A DNA stretch of 64,000 bases from Bactericera cockerelli (Eukaryota; Arthropoda; Insecta; Hemiptera; Triozidae), in contig CM044959.1 in assembly GCA_024516035.1 (NCBI GenBank), forward strand, positions 25,361,644-25,425,643, in the 5' to 3' direction. Below are positions 1-11,005 of the stretch, piece by piece (position 1 is the first letter of the stretch; each line of letters begins with the position of its first letter). The notes under the pieces were generated by a model, which was not told the DNA's origin, made no database searches, and saw only the letters and a list, made by a program, of their open reading frames with translations. A program made the translations under genes and the position numbers.

Positions 1-3000
1 ACCAAAAAATTCATGAATGATAAAAATGAGCTCCTTCCCTAGCGGCTAATGGTGGAAACTTTTATTACCTACCTGGAATAATGTATTATGACGGAACAAG
101 TGTAGTATGATTTTTCACTGTTTTAGTTATTGTCAAAAAAAAAAAAAAAAAAAAAACATTGCTACGAGAGAGTCTATCTCTACATCATACATTAGAATAT
201 ATACATTTTTATAAATAGATAGAGAATGATTGACTTAATTGAATAAGTCATTGTATAGGAAAGGTTAAAACAGATAAAAACGAGAAAGACCCAAATAAAC
301 ATTGCATACATACCAGAAAATATCAAAACTAAAATTTCATTTAAGGTAAAAAAACCTGAAGTTTCCTTACAAACAATGTAACCAATCAAGAACTCAATTT
401 TTGTCGGCACGCCTCATAACCTTACAACATGCACATGTTACCATCTAGCTATATCGACGCGATTAGTAATTATATTACTTCATTGTAAAGAAATGTGTGA
501 AAAAAAGGTTTTTATTGGCTTTATACCTATCCTAACCTGTTAATTATAGGAGATTTCTTCAGATATTCAAAAATTCTCGTACTGGATTTTTACTAATTAC
601 AATATATTTTATGCATGACTTACAACAGACCGCTTATGAATATAAAATGAAAATCAATAAAATTACAATAAAAATAACATAATTGCAATATCTTCAGATA
701 TGCTTGGAAATAATATATAAATCTTCGATCAGTATATCATTAATCATATATAGAAATGAGAGTGTACTAGTCATAACTTGAAAACCTATTTCTGTTTTGA
801 CAAATTAGTATAATTTGGTAAGAAAAGTAAAAATCTTTCTTATTATGAAAAATACAAATCAATATACTGCGATGTCTTTTTATATATGATGATATATATC
901 ATTATCTCGTATCGTGTTTTAAACCTAAATGCGTTCATCTATATTTTTCACCTGAGAACGTTGTGTCGAGCTTAGCATTGGTCAAGGCATCTGATAAAAC
1001 AAGCTCACAGACAATAAATTGTCCCACCTGCCCAATAAACTTCCCTTAATTCGAACAATATTTACTCCTAATCCTCTTATATTGTTCTTGTCCCCTCCTG
1101 TTCAGAGTAAGATCCTCGACTGCTCGTTTTGCTGCAGTCCTAAATAGAAAATCCTATATAAAGTTTTAACAAACCTGAACTTTGTGCCGAAACTTCTTCT
1201 GCATCTCCCCTGCTCAGTCCTAATTACTTTTGTTACTGACACTTCTGTACCTTTGAAGCAGAAAATGAGAAAAATGGAGAGAGAAACTGGGAAGAGCTAT
1301 TAAACGGAAAAATAACATGCAAAGTTTAATCTACCTCCAAGAGCTCAGATGCGTTGAAGTAAGTTTTTGGTACAGATGAACCTAGTTTTACGCTGTTCCT
1401 TTGACACAGGAAATGTAAGTGCTCAGTCTAGAATATATCACCATTATCAAACACATCGGCCGAGGTGTTTTGCATTTTGGAATCCAACCCGACCGTATTT
1501 TTCATCAACTACGTTCGTATCAAGAGACAATGCTGGAAACTCTTAACCACGGATGTCACCAAAGTTCCATTTATTGTTTTAGTTACTTCTGTCAGTCATA
1601 TTTCTGGAAGATTGACAGTTAGACGTAGAATCATACAGGATTGAAGAGTTCAAACAGAGGTTGGAATAATATTCTTCCGGAGGGGCTTAAATTTCAGCGT
1701 GCAACTCTACAAATTTCACTGAAAACTTTACAGACTTGTTAGAGGTTCAGCAGGAAAAAAGTTCTATCTGGAGGAAATGAAGGCTCTGTGATAGTCCTGC
1801 TATCGCGAGGACAGGAGGGTTTGTTACATTTCACTCGGGTTATGACAGGTACTTTGAAGAAAAAAATCCCTTTTTATACAAACAACAAAAAAACGTTTAG
1901 ATCAGGCTACTCGCATTTTTTCTGAGCTTTTGATTTTTTTACTCTCGCAATTTTTTGTGAGTCGTTGGCAGTAGCATTGCACCCTTCTTTTTATTTTTCA
2001 TGGTCAGGTTTCCTGTGAGCTTGCATGTTTTTCGAAGTTTCACCAAACAAATAAATTTATATCCATATATGTAGATGTATATTTATATATTTTAGGAGGT
2101 CCTTAGCCTCCTAAATTAGAAAAGTCTTAAATTGTTGATAGTCATGATGTCATGAATCATCTACTTTCAGGTTGCAGCTTGGCTTTCAATAAAATGATTT
2201 TTTAAACAATAAATAATTTTGTTTCTGTAATGCGTGAAAATCACACATTAGTCATGTTTTCTCCAGGTTCTTTAAATTATGTCTCTGGGATGTTCCTTCG
2301 AGCTAATATTGAAACATTCTGTTATTCCAGCAATCATATTTAGCACTTTTCTGAAAAAGTTTACTATTTTATCACATCTATGTAACATTACCTTTGTTTA
2401 GTCACACTGTTTTCTTTTGTTATGCTTGTACCGATAGGAAGAAAACTTATTTCCAACGAAAGCGGCACATGAGAGAGTTAGGAGAGAGAAAAAGGACACA
2501 AAAGTTTTGGTACCAAACTTGCTGACTAGTGGACTTTCATAATTTATACGTATACGTGGAAAGCTATTTTCTCGCAAACAAACAAGTTTGTTCTTTCCTT
2601 CTGCTTTTTTTTACAGGAAAGCCGAAAAAACTATAAAAAAGATTTACAACATACAAAGTAAACCTTTACATACATGTCGAGAAGTGTGTTCTATAGGTAG
2701 TATTTATTTTGTACAAACAGGAAAGTAGTCCCTTGGCTTGTTTTCTCGACAAAATGCAAGCTGTCCTCTTTCTAAGCATGGATGTGATCGCCAGGCTCAA
2801 ATCTAAGAGCTTTCGTCACGGACAGCAAAAAGCTCAGACTCTTTCAACATAAGATAAGTTTGAACATGTGAATGCTCTACTTATTCAAACATTTCTATTT
2901 TTTTATATCAAAAGCAGCCATCAAAACAGTACAAGACACTAACTACTACACTAAAATGTAGGTATCTCCCTCGTATTCAATCGAGTTCACGCGGTGCAGT

Positions 3001-3956
3001 GTTTGGGATTTCCAGGCTCCATACTTTTACTATGGCCCTGATTCTAAAATGCAAATGTACATGTAGGCTGAATTTTTAATTTATTCCTTGGAGAATTCAT
3101 TTGAACAAGGTATATCACCAGAATACTAGATCTTAGGATTATCACAGGAGATAAGAGACCTCTTATTGGAGAGCTATTCAAATATGTGTGCCAGGCAGGA
3201 TAGGTAGTGTGCCGTGAATACGAAATGCACGGCATGTAGGTGACCACCATCCTGCTTATTAGATAAACTAATTATGATTCCTCAAAGGAAACTAGAAGTC
3301 TAGGCATGTGGATATGTATATTTGATAGGTAATCTATTCCTGTTAGGGGTGAAATTAATGTTAGTACGCCTCCTCGTGGTTCACCCTGGGCAACGCATCA
3401 CTGCCATCAGATTTTCTGATCAAGTTTATAACATAATTATGTCTTCTCACTTTGAGATGTGTTATAAAGCCATGCGATAGATAAATAAAATCCTGAGACT
3501 GGTAAACAATACTCCTTCGAATGAAACCTAAAGCAAAGTTAATAAATTCTTCCTTCTTCAGAGGACCATCTTCTTTTTATATCATTATAGCGACCATTTA
3601 TTTTTCCTCTCTGATTTATAAAATTCAGTTTCGTAAACCACTATCATCAACGTGTTGCTTAGGTACTTGTAACAAGTTTATTGCTGAATCCCTGACTGGA
3701 CCAGCATAGAAGTTTCTTCTGTGAAACTTAGGGCGGAATTAATAGACGTTATTGTAATACCTCTGTGGCGCTAAGTCACTGATTGCGTACTGTGTAAGAT
3801 AGGGAAAACCGACACTTACGAACGACTTAAGTTATTGATGTTGTCTATTAATTCCGCCCTTAAAATTCTAAGGGGGGGATTGTCTACCTTTCAAAGATAG
3901 ATGGTTCAGTACCAATCGAGGCACTGTTCTTTTCTAATTTAATTTTCTCGTTGTAG
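1..3956 (+). other. Intron sequence upstream of exon a
   Basis: AT-rich sequence with scattered A and T runs (for example an A run near 135-156). I recognise no exon, RNA gene or coding remnant before the MITE at 3731. Short open frames here have no motif or codon bias. It is read as intron because exon a begins in mid-codon at an AG acceptor. Confidence 0.7.
3731..3859 (+). mobile_element. Tourist-like (PIF/Harbinger-type) MITE, copy 1
   Basis: 129 bp, non-coding. The termini are inverted: it begins GGGCGGAATTAATAGAC and ends with the reverse complement. TTA occurs on both sides (3728-3730 and 3860-3862), the 3-bp target duplication typical of PIF/Harbinger elements. Copies at 13492 and 20079 share the internal sequence ACCTCTGTGGCGCTAAGTCA. 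Confidence 0.85.
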
Positions 3957-4188
3957 ACTGCGCCATGACAAGAACGGTGGCGCCTGGTGTCCCAAGCACA
4001 TGGTGAGCAATGACGGGCACGAGTTCATCGAGGTCAATCTGCATGACCTTCACATCGTGACCGGCATTCAGCTTCAAGGTCGTTTCGGCAACGGCTTGGG
4101 TCAGGAGTACGCCGAGGAGATTGTGGTGGACTTGTGGCGGCCGGGGTTCACCCAGTGGCGGCGGTGGAGGGGTCGAAATGGAAAAGAG
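3957..4188 (+). CDS. Ddr: Discoidin domain receptor, internal exon a (second half of DS domain)
   Basis: Encodes 77 residues after one split-codon base. Motifs in order: GGAWCPK, EFIEVNLHDLH, QGRFGNGLGQEYAEE and WRRWRGRNGKE, which match the collagen-binding discoidin (F5/8 type C) domain of DDR receptors. The Cys of AWCP is the family's conserved disulfide Cys. The Arg of QGRF and the Glu of GQEYA fall where vertebrate DDR2 has collagen-contact residues Arg105 and Glu113 (family knowledge). The acceptor is TTGTAG before 3957 and the donor is GTGAGG at 4189, leaving phase 0. The Met at 4000 is internal and is not a start. The signal peptide and first half of the DS domain must lie upstream. 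The opposite-strand frame over this exon is a shadow. Confidence 0.93.
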
Positions 4189-4451
4189 GTGAGGGAAAAA
4201 CTTCACGATGAGTAATAATATTCACAAGTCTGTTTTTTGAGAAGTAAGTTTTGTTTTACAAGTGAGTTGTGTAGGTTATGAATTATGAAATTTTAACTGT
4301 GAAAATTATCACATTTATATAGTTTTTATAGGGTAGTTTTACAAATAATATGAACTAGATTATAAAATAAGTGTGTTTGAAAACGGACTTGAGGTTTTAT
4401 CAATTTAAATTTTTTTGTGTTTTTTTTTTTTATCAACGAAGGTATAGTGAG

Positions 4452-4601
4452 TCAATGCTTGACAGACCAATGGTATTGCGTTCAATTCCCATTGTATGGA
4501 TTCAATGCTTGACAGACCAATGGTATTGCGTTTAAATCCCATAGTATGGATTCAATGCTTGACAGACCAATGGTATTGCATTAAAATCCCATAGTATGGA
4601 T
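4452..4601 (+). repeat. Three tandem copies of a 50-bp unit
   Basis: TCAATGCTTGACAGACCAAT begins at 4452, 4502 and 4552, an exact 50-bp period. Each copy then has GGTATTGCRTT and ends ATAGTATGGAT or similar. The third copy is slightly more diverged. No coding sense is seen. Confidence 0.9.
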
Positions 4602-5159
4602 TTGAACATGAAATTTATTGTAATCTTCATGTCAGTACCACTTTTATAATCCTTTCAATTCCTTTGTCAAATGGTGATTTATTCTGCATCCCATTTATAG
4701 GCAGCTTTTCCTCATAATATGATTGAAACCTTCTGTATCTTTATTCTTTTCTACGTGTCCTATTGTGACAGGACTATTCCTGTTCGCACAGTTATTCTGT
4801 TCCTTTATCTGCAATAGGATATGGGATATCCTGTACGTGTATTATTGCTTGGACTTTGCGGAGTAGGAAACTCGTCCACGTATGTTGCTTCTCTTCATCT
4901 CCCTCCCATCACCCCTGCTTACCGTACTCCCCAGTATCATGTCCATACTCTTTGAATGGGTTTTTTTCATCATTTTCCACAATTTGCAATAGGCACTATT
5001 GTGGACGTAACTATCGCTTTTGAATTCCGTTTCTCATATCCGGAAAAAGCAGACAATGCCGATATTCTGATGTGAAAATAAAAAAATTGAGTGATGAATA
5101 TTAGACATTCTACAATGTGGCAATTAGTTACTTGTAATTTTACACACATCAATGTAACT

Positions 5160-5262
5160 AGCTGACCTCAGTAGCTTGATCGATAAGGCGGCGAGTATGT
5201 AAAACGAGTATGAGTAGTTGTGATATTACGAAAGTGATTACCCCAAATATGATAACTTCTTA
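5160..5262 (+). mobile_element. tRNA-headed SINE fragment (GATCGATAAGGCGG family)
   Basis: The head AGTAGCTTGATCGATAAGGC resembles a tRNA A-box region. The B-box part is deleted, and the tail follows as ACGAGTATGAGTAGTTGTGA. Fuller relatives lie at 32435 and 44600 (minus) and 41188 (plus). Confidence 0.65.
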
Positions 5263-5800
5263 AAACTTTTAACTACTTTTAAATAAATGTAACAATTTGA
5301 CGCTATTTTAACTCAAATACATCAAAATATATTTCACCTACATGGTTATTGTAAAATCTTTTTAGATACATGACAATATAAGTAAAGGTAACTTTGCATG
5401 GTATACGGTAGATGCTCTCCTTTCACCGGAGTCAAGTTACCTCACATTTTAGTGTGTGAAGTTGGCAGTCAAAACAGTCGTTTTATGACGTCATCAAAAA
5501 CGACCTTATGCAGAATGGGTAGTATAATATCCCACTGCAGCTTTAAGGGAATTAAATATACCAAATAGATTGATGTACTTGTTAGAACAATGTTTTTCCC
5601 CTCTAAATTTAAATAAATAGTTTAAATTCCCGCATCTTTAAAGTTCCGTTTGTAATGATTAAGGTCATTAGGTAAGTACTGTAAGTAGATAATAGGTATA
5701 CATTCCTCTTGTTACATCACTTATCGGCATTATGTGAAGCACTTCCTCAGTAGAAAATGGTGGAAATCATGTTTGTGTGGGTGTGTGTGTGTGTGTGTTT

Positions 5801-6380
5801 GACAAAATTTTCACTGTTTTTATCCTTCGCAAATTAGAACAATGAAAAGGATCTCAAAAGAAAAAAGGAAGTTTATATTCTTATAAATGTTTTTAACGGT
5901 ACTATTTTGTGATTATCTTTAATTAAACCTTTCAAGTGAATGTAATTTACATTTACCTACCAACGGCCAAAGCCTGAAGGCTTTCGTGGTAGGCCTAGAC
6001 CCAACGCGGCTAGTTTCCAATACTGTTTTCGCTGTTTTTATCCTTCGCAAATTAGAACAATAAAAAGGATCTCAGTAGAAAAAAGGAAGTTTATATTCTT
6101 ATAAATGTTTTAACGGTACTATTTTGTGATTTATCTTTAACACTTAGACGACCGGCATGGTTTTTCGTGAATTCTCTTGTGGGACCGGCGATAATACGGC
6201 TCTCCGACATTGTGTACCACCGGTGGACGAACGTGCGTGTACCAGCGGTGGTACACCCGGTCGTCTAAGTGTTAATTCAACCTTTTGAGATAATGTAATT
6301 TACATTTACCTACCAACGGCCAAAGCCTGAAGGATTTCGTGGCAGGCCTAGACGCAACGCGGCTAGTTTCCCAACTGAAG
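5801..6380 (+). repeat. Tandem duplication (about 220 bp unit), second copy carrying an insertion
   Basis: Unit 1 runs from TATCCTTCGCAAATTAGAAC at 5821 to CGCGGCTAGTTTCC near 6017. Unit 2 repeats this from 6039 to about 6371. Each includes CCTACCAACGGCCAAAGCCT. The copies are nearly identical except for the 131-bp element inserted in unit 2 at 6141. Confidence 0.85.
6141..6271 (+). mobile_element. piggyBac-like MITE (TTAA target)
   Basis: 131 bp flanked on both sides by TTAA (6137-6140 and 6272-6275). Perfect 15-bp terminal inverted repeats, CACTTAGACGACCGG. Further in, GTGTACCACCGGTGG faces an inverted copy with one mismatch. It is G/C-rich against its surroundings and has no transposase. 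The sister duplicate near 5918 has a single TTAA at the same point, an empty site. TTAA duplication is diagnostic of the piggyBac superfamily; the termini alone would not assign it. Confidence 0.87.
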
Positions 6381-7139
6381 CACCCCGCTTCAGTTCTTGA
6401 CCAAAGTTTGTTATCTACTTTCAAAAAAATATGCTATTTGGGAGGCATTAATAATAGCAATATTTCTCAAAAAATATATACATAATTATAATATATGAAA
6501 ACATAAAATGTACATTTTTAAAAGAAAAAGAAAAAAAAAATTAATGATCATTTTCTGATAACAGCTATACCGTTAACGAGCTTTAACCGAGAAAAAGTCA
6601 AAATAACATATTGCCCCTTTGACCAGTTATGCAACAATGTGTTTCACATCAACCCTAAAGACTAATATTGCCTTCAATATTGTAACATAATATTACTATA
6701 TTGTAACATAATATTACAAATAAACATTATTATTCTACTCTATTCTATTCTAATATTGCCTTCAGGAAGCGTCAGTTTGAAGTTCAAAAAATAACTTCTA
6801 AGGACACAAAATGGCGATTTATATACGCATAGAATATACTTGCTGATAATTCTAAAAAAATCGAAATTTTAGCAAATCTAACTATTGAACGGCTTATCCG
6901 ATTTGGACAAACTAAACTGTTTTTTGAAATTCCATATTAAATACAATTTATTTGTTTATGACATAATTTCTGCCGGTTCAACAGAAGTGTCACTTTTTTT
7001 TTTTATATATAAACACATTTAACACATGATTTAAGCAGTCGTGTGGCAGTTCTGGCAAAACTGTAAATTTTAAGAAAGTAAATCATGGGGCGAGTTTTTC
7101 GTGTAATGAGAAAATAAATGAGTTTTCAACCGGTCATTT

Positions 7140-7560
7140 TGAAAATCTTGTCGCTTTAGTATCCGGCCCCACGTTTTTCGCTATTTTGGGGGGCCGCTTG
7201 AATTAACTTTCTTTTACACATGTTTTGATCTAGCTAGATACGTAAAAATACTCTGATCTAAATGGCTGCAAGAGCCGCTTCCTTAAATTAGTTAATGATA
7301 CAAAAGTTAGAGATCAACAGAAAAAAACAGGGGTCTACTCAGATCATTTTCATTTATTAATATCTTGAACTTTTTTTTAACCCGGGCTCAATTTACACCA
7401 AATTTCAAGTCTGTAGCTCTTACCGTTCTCGAGATATCGTGTTTACACACATAAATTCTTACAGATAGACGGACGCACGAACCTATGGCCGAAAACAACT
7501 TTTTGGTATCCTGAGGATATGATTAGTCCAGAAATGTGAAAAAACTGGGTAGGTCTAGTT
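7140..7560 (+). mobile_element. Unclassified transposon remnant with CTTACCGTTCTCGAGATATC tail
   Basis: The 3' part reads CTTACCGTTCTCGAGATATC, then CAGATAGACGGACGCACGAA and ATGGCCGAAAACAACTTTTT. A related tail is at 9700-10015. No coding region is recognised. Runs of GACGGAC-type sequence are common at ends of insect elements, but I cannot name the family. Confidence 0.5.
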
Positions 7561-7604
7561 TTCGACGAATAGGTACACTACTTTCTTTATTACTTTCCTT
7601 ATGT

Positions 7605-7790
7605 AGTCACCGTTGCCGAGTGAGTTAACGCGCTAGGCATTGCACGCATATGGTTCGATCCCCAGCGGGACAGGAATTTTTCTGCTCTGTACTTGGATGT
7701 TCGGGGTCCACGCATACCTCGTGAGGAAAAATGAGTAGTTACTTGTATGAGTAACGACCAGTGGCGGCATTACCAGAGTAAAAAGAAATG
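7605..7790 (+). mobile_element. tRNA-headed SINE (CCTCGTGAGGAAAA family), plus copy
   Basis: The tRNA-like head has A-box GCCGAGTGAGTTAACGCG and B-box GGTTCGATCCCC. The body contains TCTGCTCTGTACTTGGATGT and CATACCTCGTGAGGAAAAAT. It ends in ACTTGTATGAGTAAC. Minus copies are at 8262, 24030 and 26640. It cannot be a functional tRNA: the acceptor stem does not close and there is no anticodon-arm fit. Confidence 0.8.
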
Positions 7791-8020
7791 AATGTAATAA
7801 AATTCGAAAAGTGAAGGAGGCTGCTCTTTGTATTGCTTCACCACAAATAAAATCATACATACTTTCCTTATTAAACATAGGATAAGGAAAGTAAAAAATC
7901 AATACAGGGTGTATTATGTGATGTAATTCCACTACTGATTACTATACTGTGATTGTGGTCCTTGTTTTAGCTTGCCCATCCCGTGTAGTATGGCTCCTCT
8001 CTGATGGACGAGAAGTGGTG

Positions 8021-8040
8021 CAGTTTGCAATTGCAAACTG
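8021..8040. repeat. Perfect 20-bp palindrome
   Basis: CAGTTTGCAATTGCAAACTG reads the same on both strands. It could form a cruciform or be a protein site; nothing else around it argues for either. Confidence 0.9.
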
Positions 8041-8093
8041 TCCTTATGGTATTCCTTACAAACTGTAACCAAATTTTTAATACAATTCTTTCG

Positions 8094-8151
8094 TCGGCGG
8101 GACTTTACGCATGGTAAGCGAGTATCTTACCACTGAGCTATTCGTGCGCTT
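8094..8151 (-). mobile_element. tRNA-like SINE head fragment
   Basis: On the minus strand GCGCACGAATAGCTCAGTGG is a good tRNA 5' half with A-box TAGCTCAGTGG, followed by an anticodon-like arm. The B-box is decayed (GTAAAGTCCCGCC). It is read as a tRNA-derived fragment, not a gene. Confidence 0.55.
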
Positions 8152-8261
8152 TAAAATGTTGTTCGGTTAAAACTATATTTAATTCGTTAGTGATACTAAA
8201 TAGATAAATTTGTTTCTTTTGTGTTATTATATCACAATAAATTATAAGATTGCAACATAAT

Positions 8262-8448
8262 ATACCACCACCGGGTCCACCGGTCGCTGCTCACACCAAT
8301 ACCTGTTATCACTTTCCCTCACGAAGTATGAGTGGATCCCGTAACATCCACAATACAGAACCAAACAAATCTGACTCCACGGGGATTCGAACCCAGGTCA
8401 CCGTGTGTCCAAATCTAGCGCGCTACTCAATCTGCCACGGTGACTATG
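8262..8448 (-). mobile_element. tRNA-headed SINE (CCTCGTGAGGAAAA family), minus copy
   Basis: Read on the minus strand: head CACCGTGGCAGATTGAGTAG with A-box, B-box GGTTCGAATCCCC, then ATACTTCGTGAGGGAAAGTG and a tail rich in GTGTGAGC. The open frame across it on the plus strand is an artefact. Confidence 0.8.
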
Positions 8449-8587
8449 ATGTTAAAGATATTAAAAAATCTGGTATAATAATAATTCCGTGTCCGTAAGA
8501 TAGGTATATACCTAAATCACTGTGGTGAGAGGATTATATGGACGTCCAGATCCAATGTCTAGGCTCCTTTCATGTCCATTGATTCTA

Positions 8588-8826
8588 TTTGGCTTTAACG
8601 TCCTGACTTGAGGTAGACAGGACGGGGGTTTTACCCTCCATTCGCTGGGAATAGTACCAGCTACCCACATTAACCTCACCCAGCCTGGGTAGGGCCGAAA
8701 TTGCCAGCCTCACATGGTTAGAGGGAACAGAATTTTCTGTGCGAAAAGTCTGCTCCAACCGGGAATCGAACTCAGGATCTCTGGACTACGGGCAGTAGTC
8801 ACAACCGTTACGCCACGGAGGCAGGA
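8588..8826 (-). mobile_element. tRNA-headed SINE with the tail shared by the 5S-headed SINEs
   Basis: On the minus strand the head is GCCTCCGTGGCGTAACGGTT with B-box GAGTTCGATTCCCGG. The tail carries CCCAGGCTGGGTGAGG, then CGAATGGAGGGTAAAACCCC, and ends near GACGTTAAAGCC. The tail is the same module as in the 5S-headed copies at 15847-16125 and 56620-56845, so the head alone has been exchanged. Confidence 0.8.
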
Positions 8827-8999
8827 AAAAAAAAAAATCTGGTGTAAACATCACACGACTTTCCTTATCCTATTAGGAATAAGAACAGGACTAAAAGGCA
8901 TTGGTGACTCAAAGGTAACAGTTGGCTAAAAATAAATGTCCAATTTTATTGGTAATCAACACCTCAAAATCATTGGATTTGATATGTCACAACCTCCAC

Positions 9000-9590
9000 C
9001 TACGATAAATAATAAAAAACACTGCCAATTATGGACACAATACTTCCTCGTGATTGTTTTAAATTGTAAACACGTGCCAATTTTGAGATTTTATACAAAA
9101 TTACTTGTATCTCCAAAACGACTGAACCGATTTTCTTCAAATTTGTTTTATATGGTAGAATATCGTTTTTTCTATATTCTAGATTCCACAAAAAATTCTG
9201 TGTCGGCAAGTCATAGGGACTTTGTAAGCTTATTTTTTTACTTTTTTGTCCAAAATTTCGGATTTTCTTAAATATTAGAGTCAAATTATAATTAATTTAA
9301 AAATAAATATATATAACCTATGTAAAACAATAATATGCATATTCTTACAAAACTTCATCGAAATCGGGTGTACCGTTCACGAGATATAAGCGTTTAAGTA
9401 AAAAGTTAGTGGTCAGGCGCATGGTCTCTTTCACCCAGAACCACTGGTATGAATTCGACGAATTTAAAATGGAACCATCTACAGAATGTCTCCTAGATGT
9501 GTGCAAAATTTCATCAAAAACCGTCGAGTAGTTTTCGAGATTTGCGCGTTACAAGGAAATTTGCTCAGGAGGTTATAAAACGTCCAGAAA
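9000..9590 (+). repeat. Dispersed repeat R1, copy A (about 590 bp)
   Basis: Begins near CCAATTATGGACACAATACT and continues through TTTTGTCCAAAATTTCGGAT, GTTAGTGGTCAGGCGCATGG and GAGATTTGCGCGTTACAAGG. Copy B at 12808-13397 follows the same order with more divergence. Part of it is inverted at 61485-61760. Open frames on both strands lack recognisable domains. It is probably a non-autonomous transposon of unknown family. Confidence 0.75.
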
Positions 9591-9699
9591 TATAAAAAAA
9601 ATTGAAATCGGAGCAAAAAAATATTTTTCTTTTACAAAAACGAACACAATACTTCCGATTTCTAATATTAGAAATTTCTCGGAAGTAAAAGTTGGTCTA

Positions 9700-10015
9700 A
9701 TGAGGACCCTCGAAAATACCGGTAAATTAGGGCCGGATTCCAAAAAGTTCAAGATATCAAAAAAAATGATCTGAGTAAACCCCTATTGTTATTTTAACAA
9801 ATTCAAAGAAACGGCCCTTCCGGCCGATTATTGCGGCCGCAGAATGCAGCCGATTTCAACCAAAAGTTTCGTGGTTCGTGTGGTATATATGATCTACTTT
9901 CATACCATTTCAAGTATCTAGCTCTTACCGTTCTCGAGATATCTTGTTCACAGACGGACAGACATACGCACGGACCAATGGCCGAAAATCACTTTTTTGG
10001 TATTCTGATTTTTTT
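9700..10015 (+). mobile_element. Transposon tail related to 7140-7560
   Basis: Shares CTTACCGTTCTCGAGATATC, a GACGGACAGAC-type run and ATGGCCGAAAATCACTTTTT with the earlier copy. It directly follows R1 copy A. The family is not recognised. Confidence 0.5.
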
Positions 10016-10265
10016 TATATAATGGCTTAAGAAGTCTCAAGACTCACCAGCTTTATTTATTTATTTTTAAAATTACAATATTATTAAAAAATATCAAATG
10101 ATACCGAATAACTAGCTTAATTAGGGTATGTTACCTATTCATGGACTTTAAAAAAATAACAAATTCACTTCACAGGAACCAAAATCATTTAAATTTTATT
10201 CATTGAATTATTTCAAGAAAGTTTATATAACATCACAAAGATATTTTTTATGTATATAACAAATA

Positions 10266-10649
10266 TACAGGATGTACAATTATATACATAAAGTCTCACT
10301 TTCACTCAGGCCTGAAATTCTTAAAAATTAATTGAAAAATCAACAAAAAAATCCGAGTGTAATATTATTATAATAGCTCAATATCACAACTAGAAGAAGT
10401 AGATAAAGAAGAAGAAAAAAATCTTCAACGCTCCACCGTTGGTAGAAATCAGGTAAAAGTTGGTATGGTGGAGAATATCAAATAATGTCGGAAATTGATA
10501 TTCAAAGTTTTTTCCATTTTTTTAAACATCTCTTGTCGTTTCGGTGATTTGGCTAATCAATCGAAACTTTATGAACACACTGTATAAAAAGTCTTACAAG
10601 TTTTTGAATTTTTGATATGGCCTGGTTGAGACTTTATGTACATCTTGTA
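10266..10649. mobile_element. Terminal-inverted-repeat element, 384 bp
   Basis: The left end TACAGGATGTAC..CATAAAGTCTC faces an inverted right end ending near 10649. The left repeat has a 9-bp interruption. An inverted GGCCTG follows inside each end. No coding sequence. It is probably a non-autonomous DNA element. Confidence 0.6.
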
Positions 10650-10942
10650 TTTTGGATGATTTGTGGACACAAGTTTAAAGCAATGGTCTAACTAACGTAT
10701 CAAATTTGTTTAACTGATGTATTTGGTACATGAGTTAAACTATTCAATGTTATCATAATATATTAACACCACTACTACATATTTATAGTATTATTATAAA
10801 ATAAAATACTAATAAATAAATAAATAAAAAACTAGGGGATCTCCCCAATATAAGGAACTGATTACATAAAATTCAACAAAACAAACATATAACAGGGAAA
10901 ATAGAAATACTGTATGATAACATGTAGATGCAATACCAAATA

Positions 10943-11005
10943 CCAATACCCCCCTCATAGGGGGTATTGGTCACCCCTATGGAGGCCTATGCTCCATAGG
11001 GGTGA
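10943..11005. repeat. Two back-to-back perfect hairpins
   Basis: Hairpin 1 (10943-10970): 11-bp stem CCAATACCCCC with a 6-nt loop. Hairpin 2 (10971-11005) starts at the next base: 13-bp stem TCACCCCTATGGA with a 9-nt loop. Both stems are perfect and G/C-rich in an AT-rich background. They lie about 190 bp beyond the end of the transposase remnant and may be its end structure. Confidence 0.88.

Noticed and set aside
3934..4206. 90-codon minus-strand frame overlapping exon a
   Set aside because: Shadow of the discoidin exon; the plus frame has the family motifs and splice sites.
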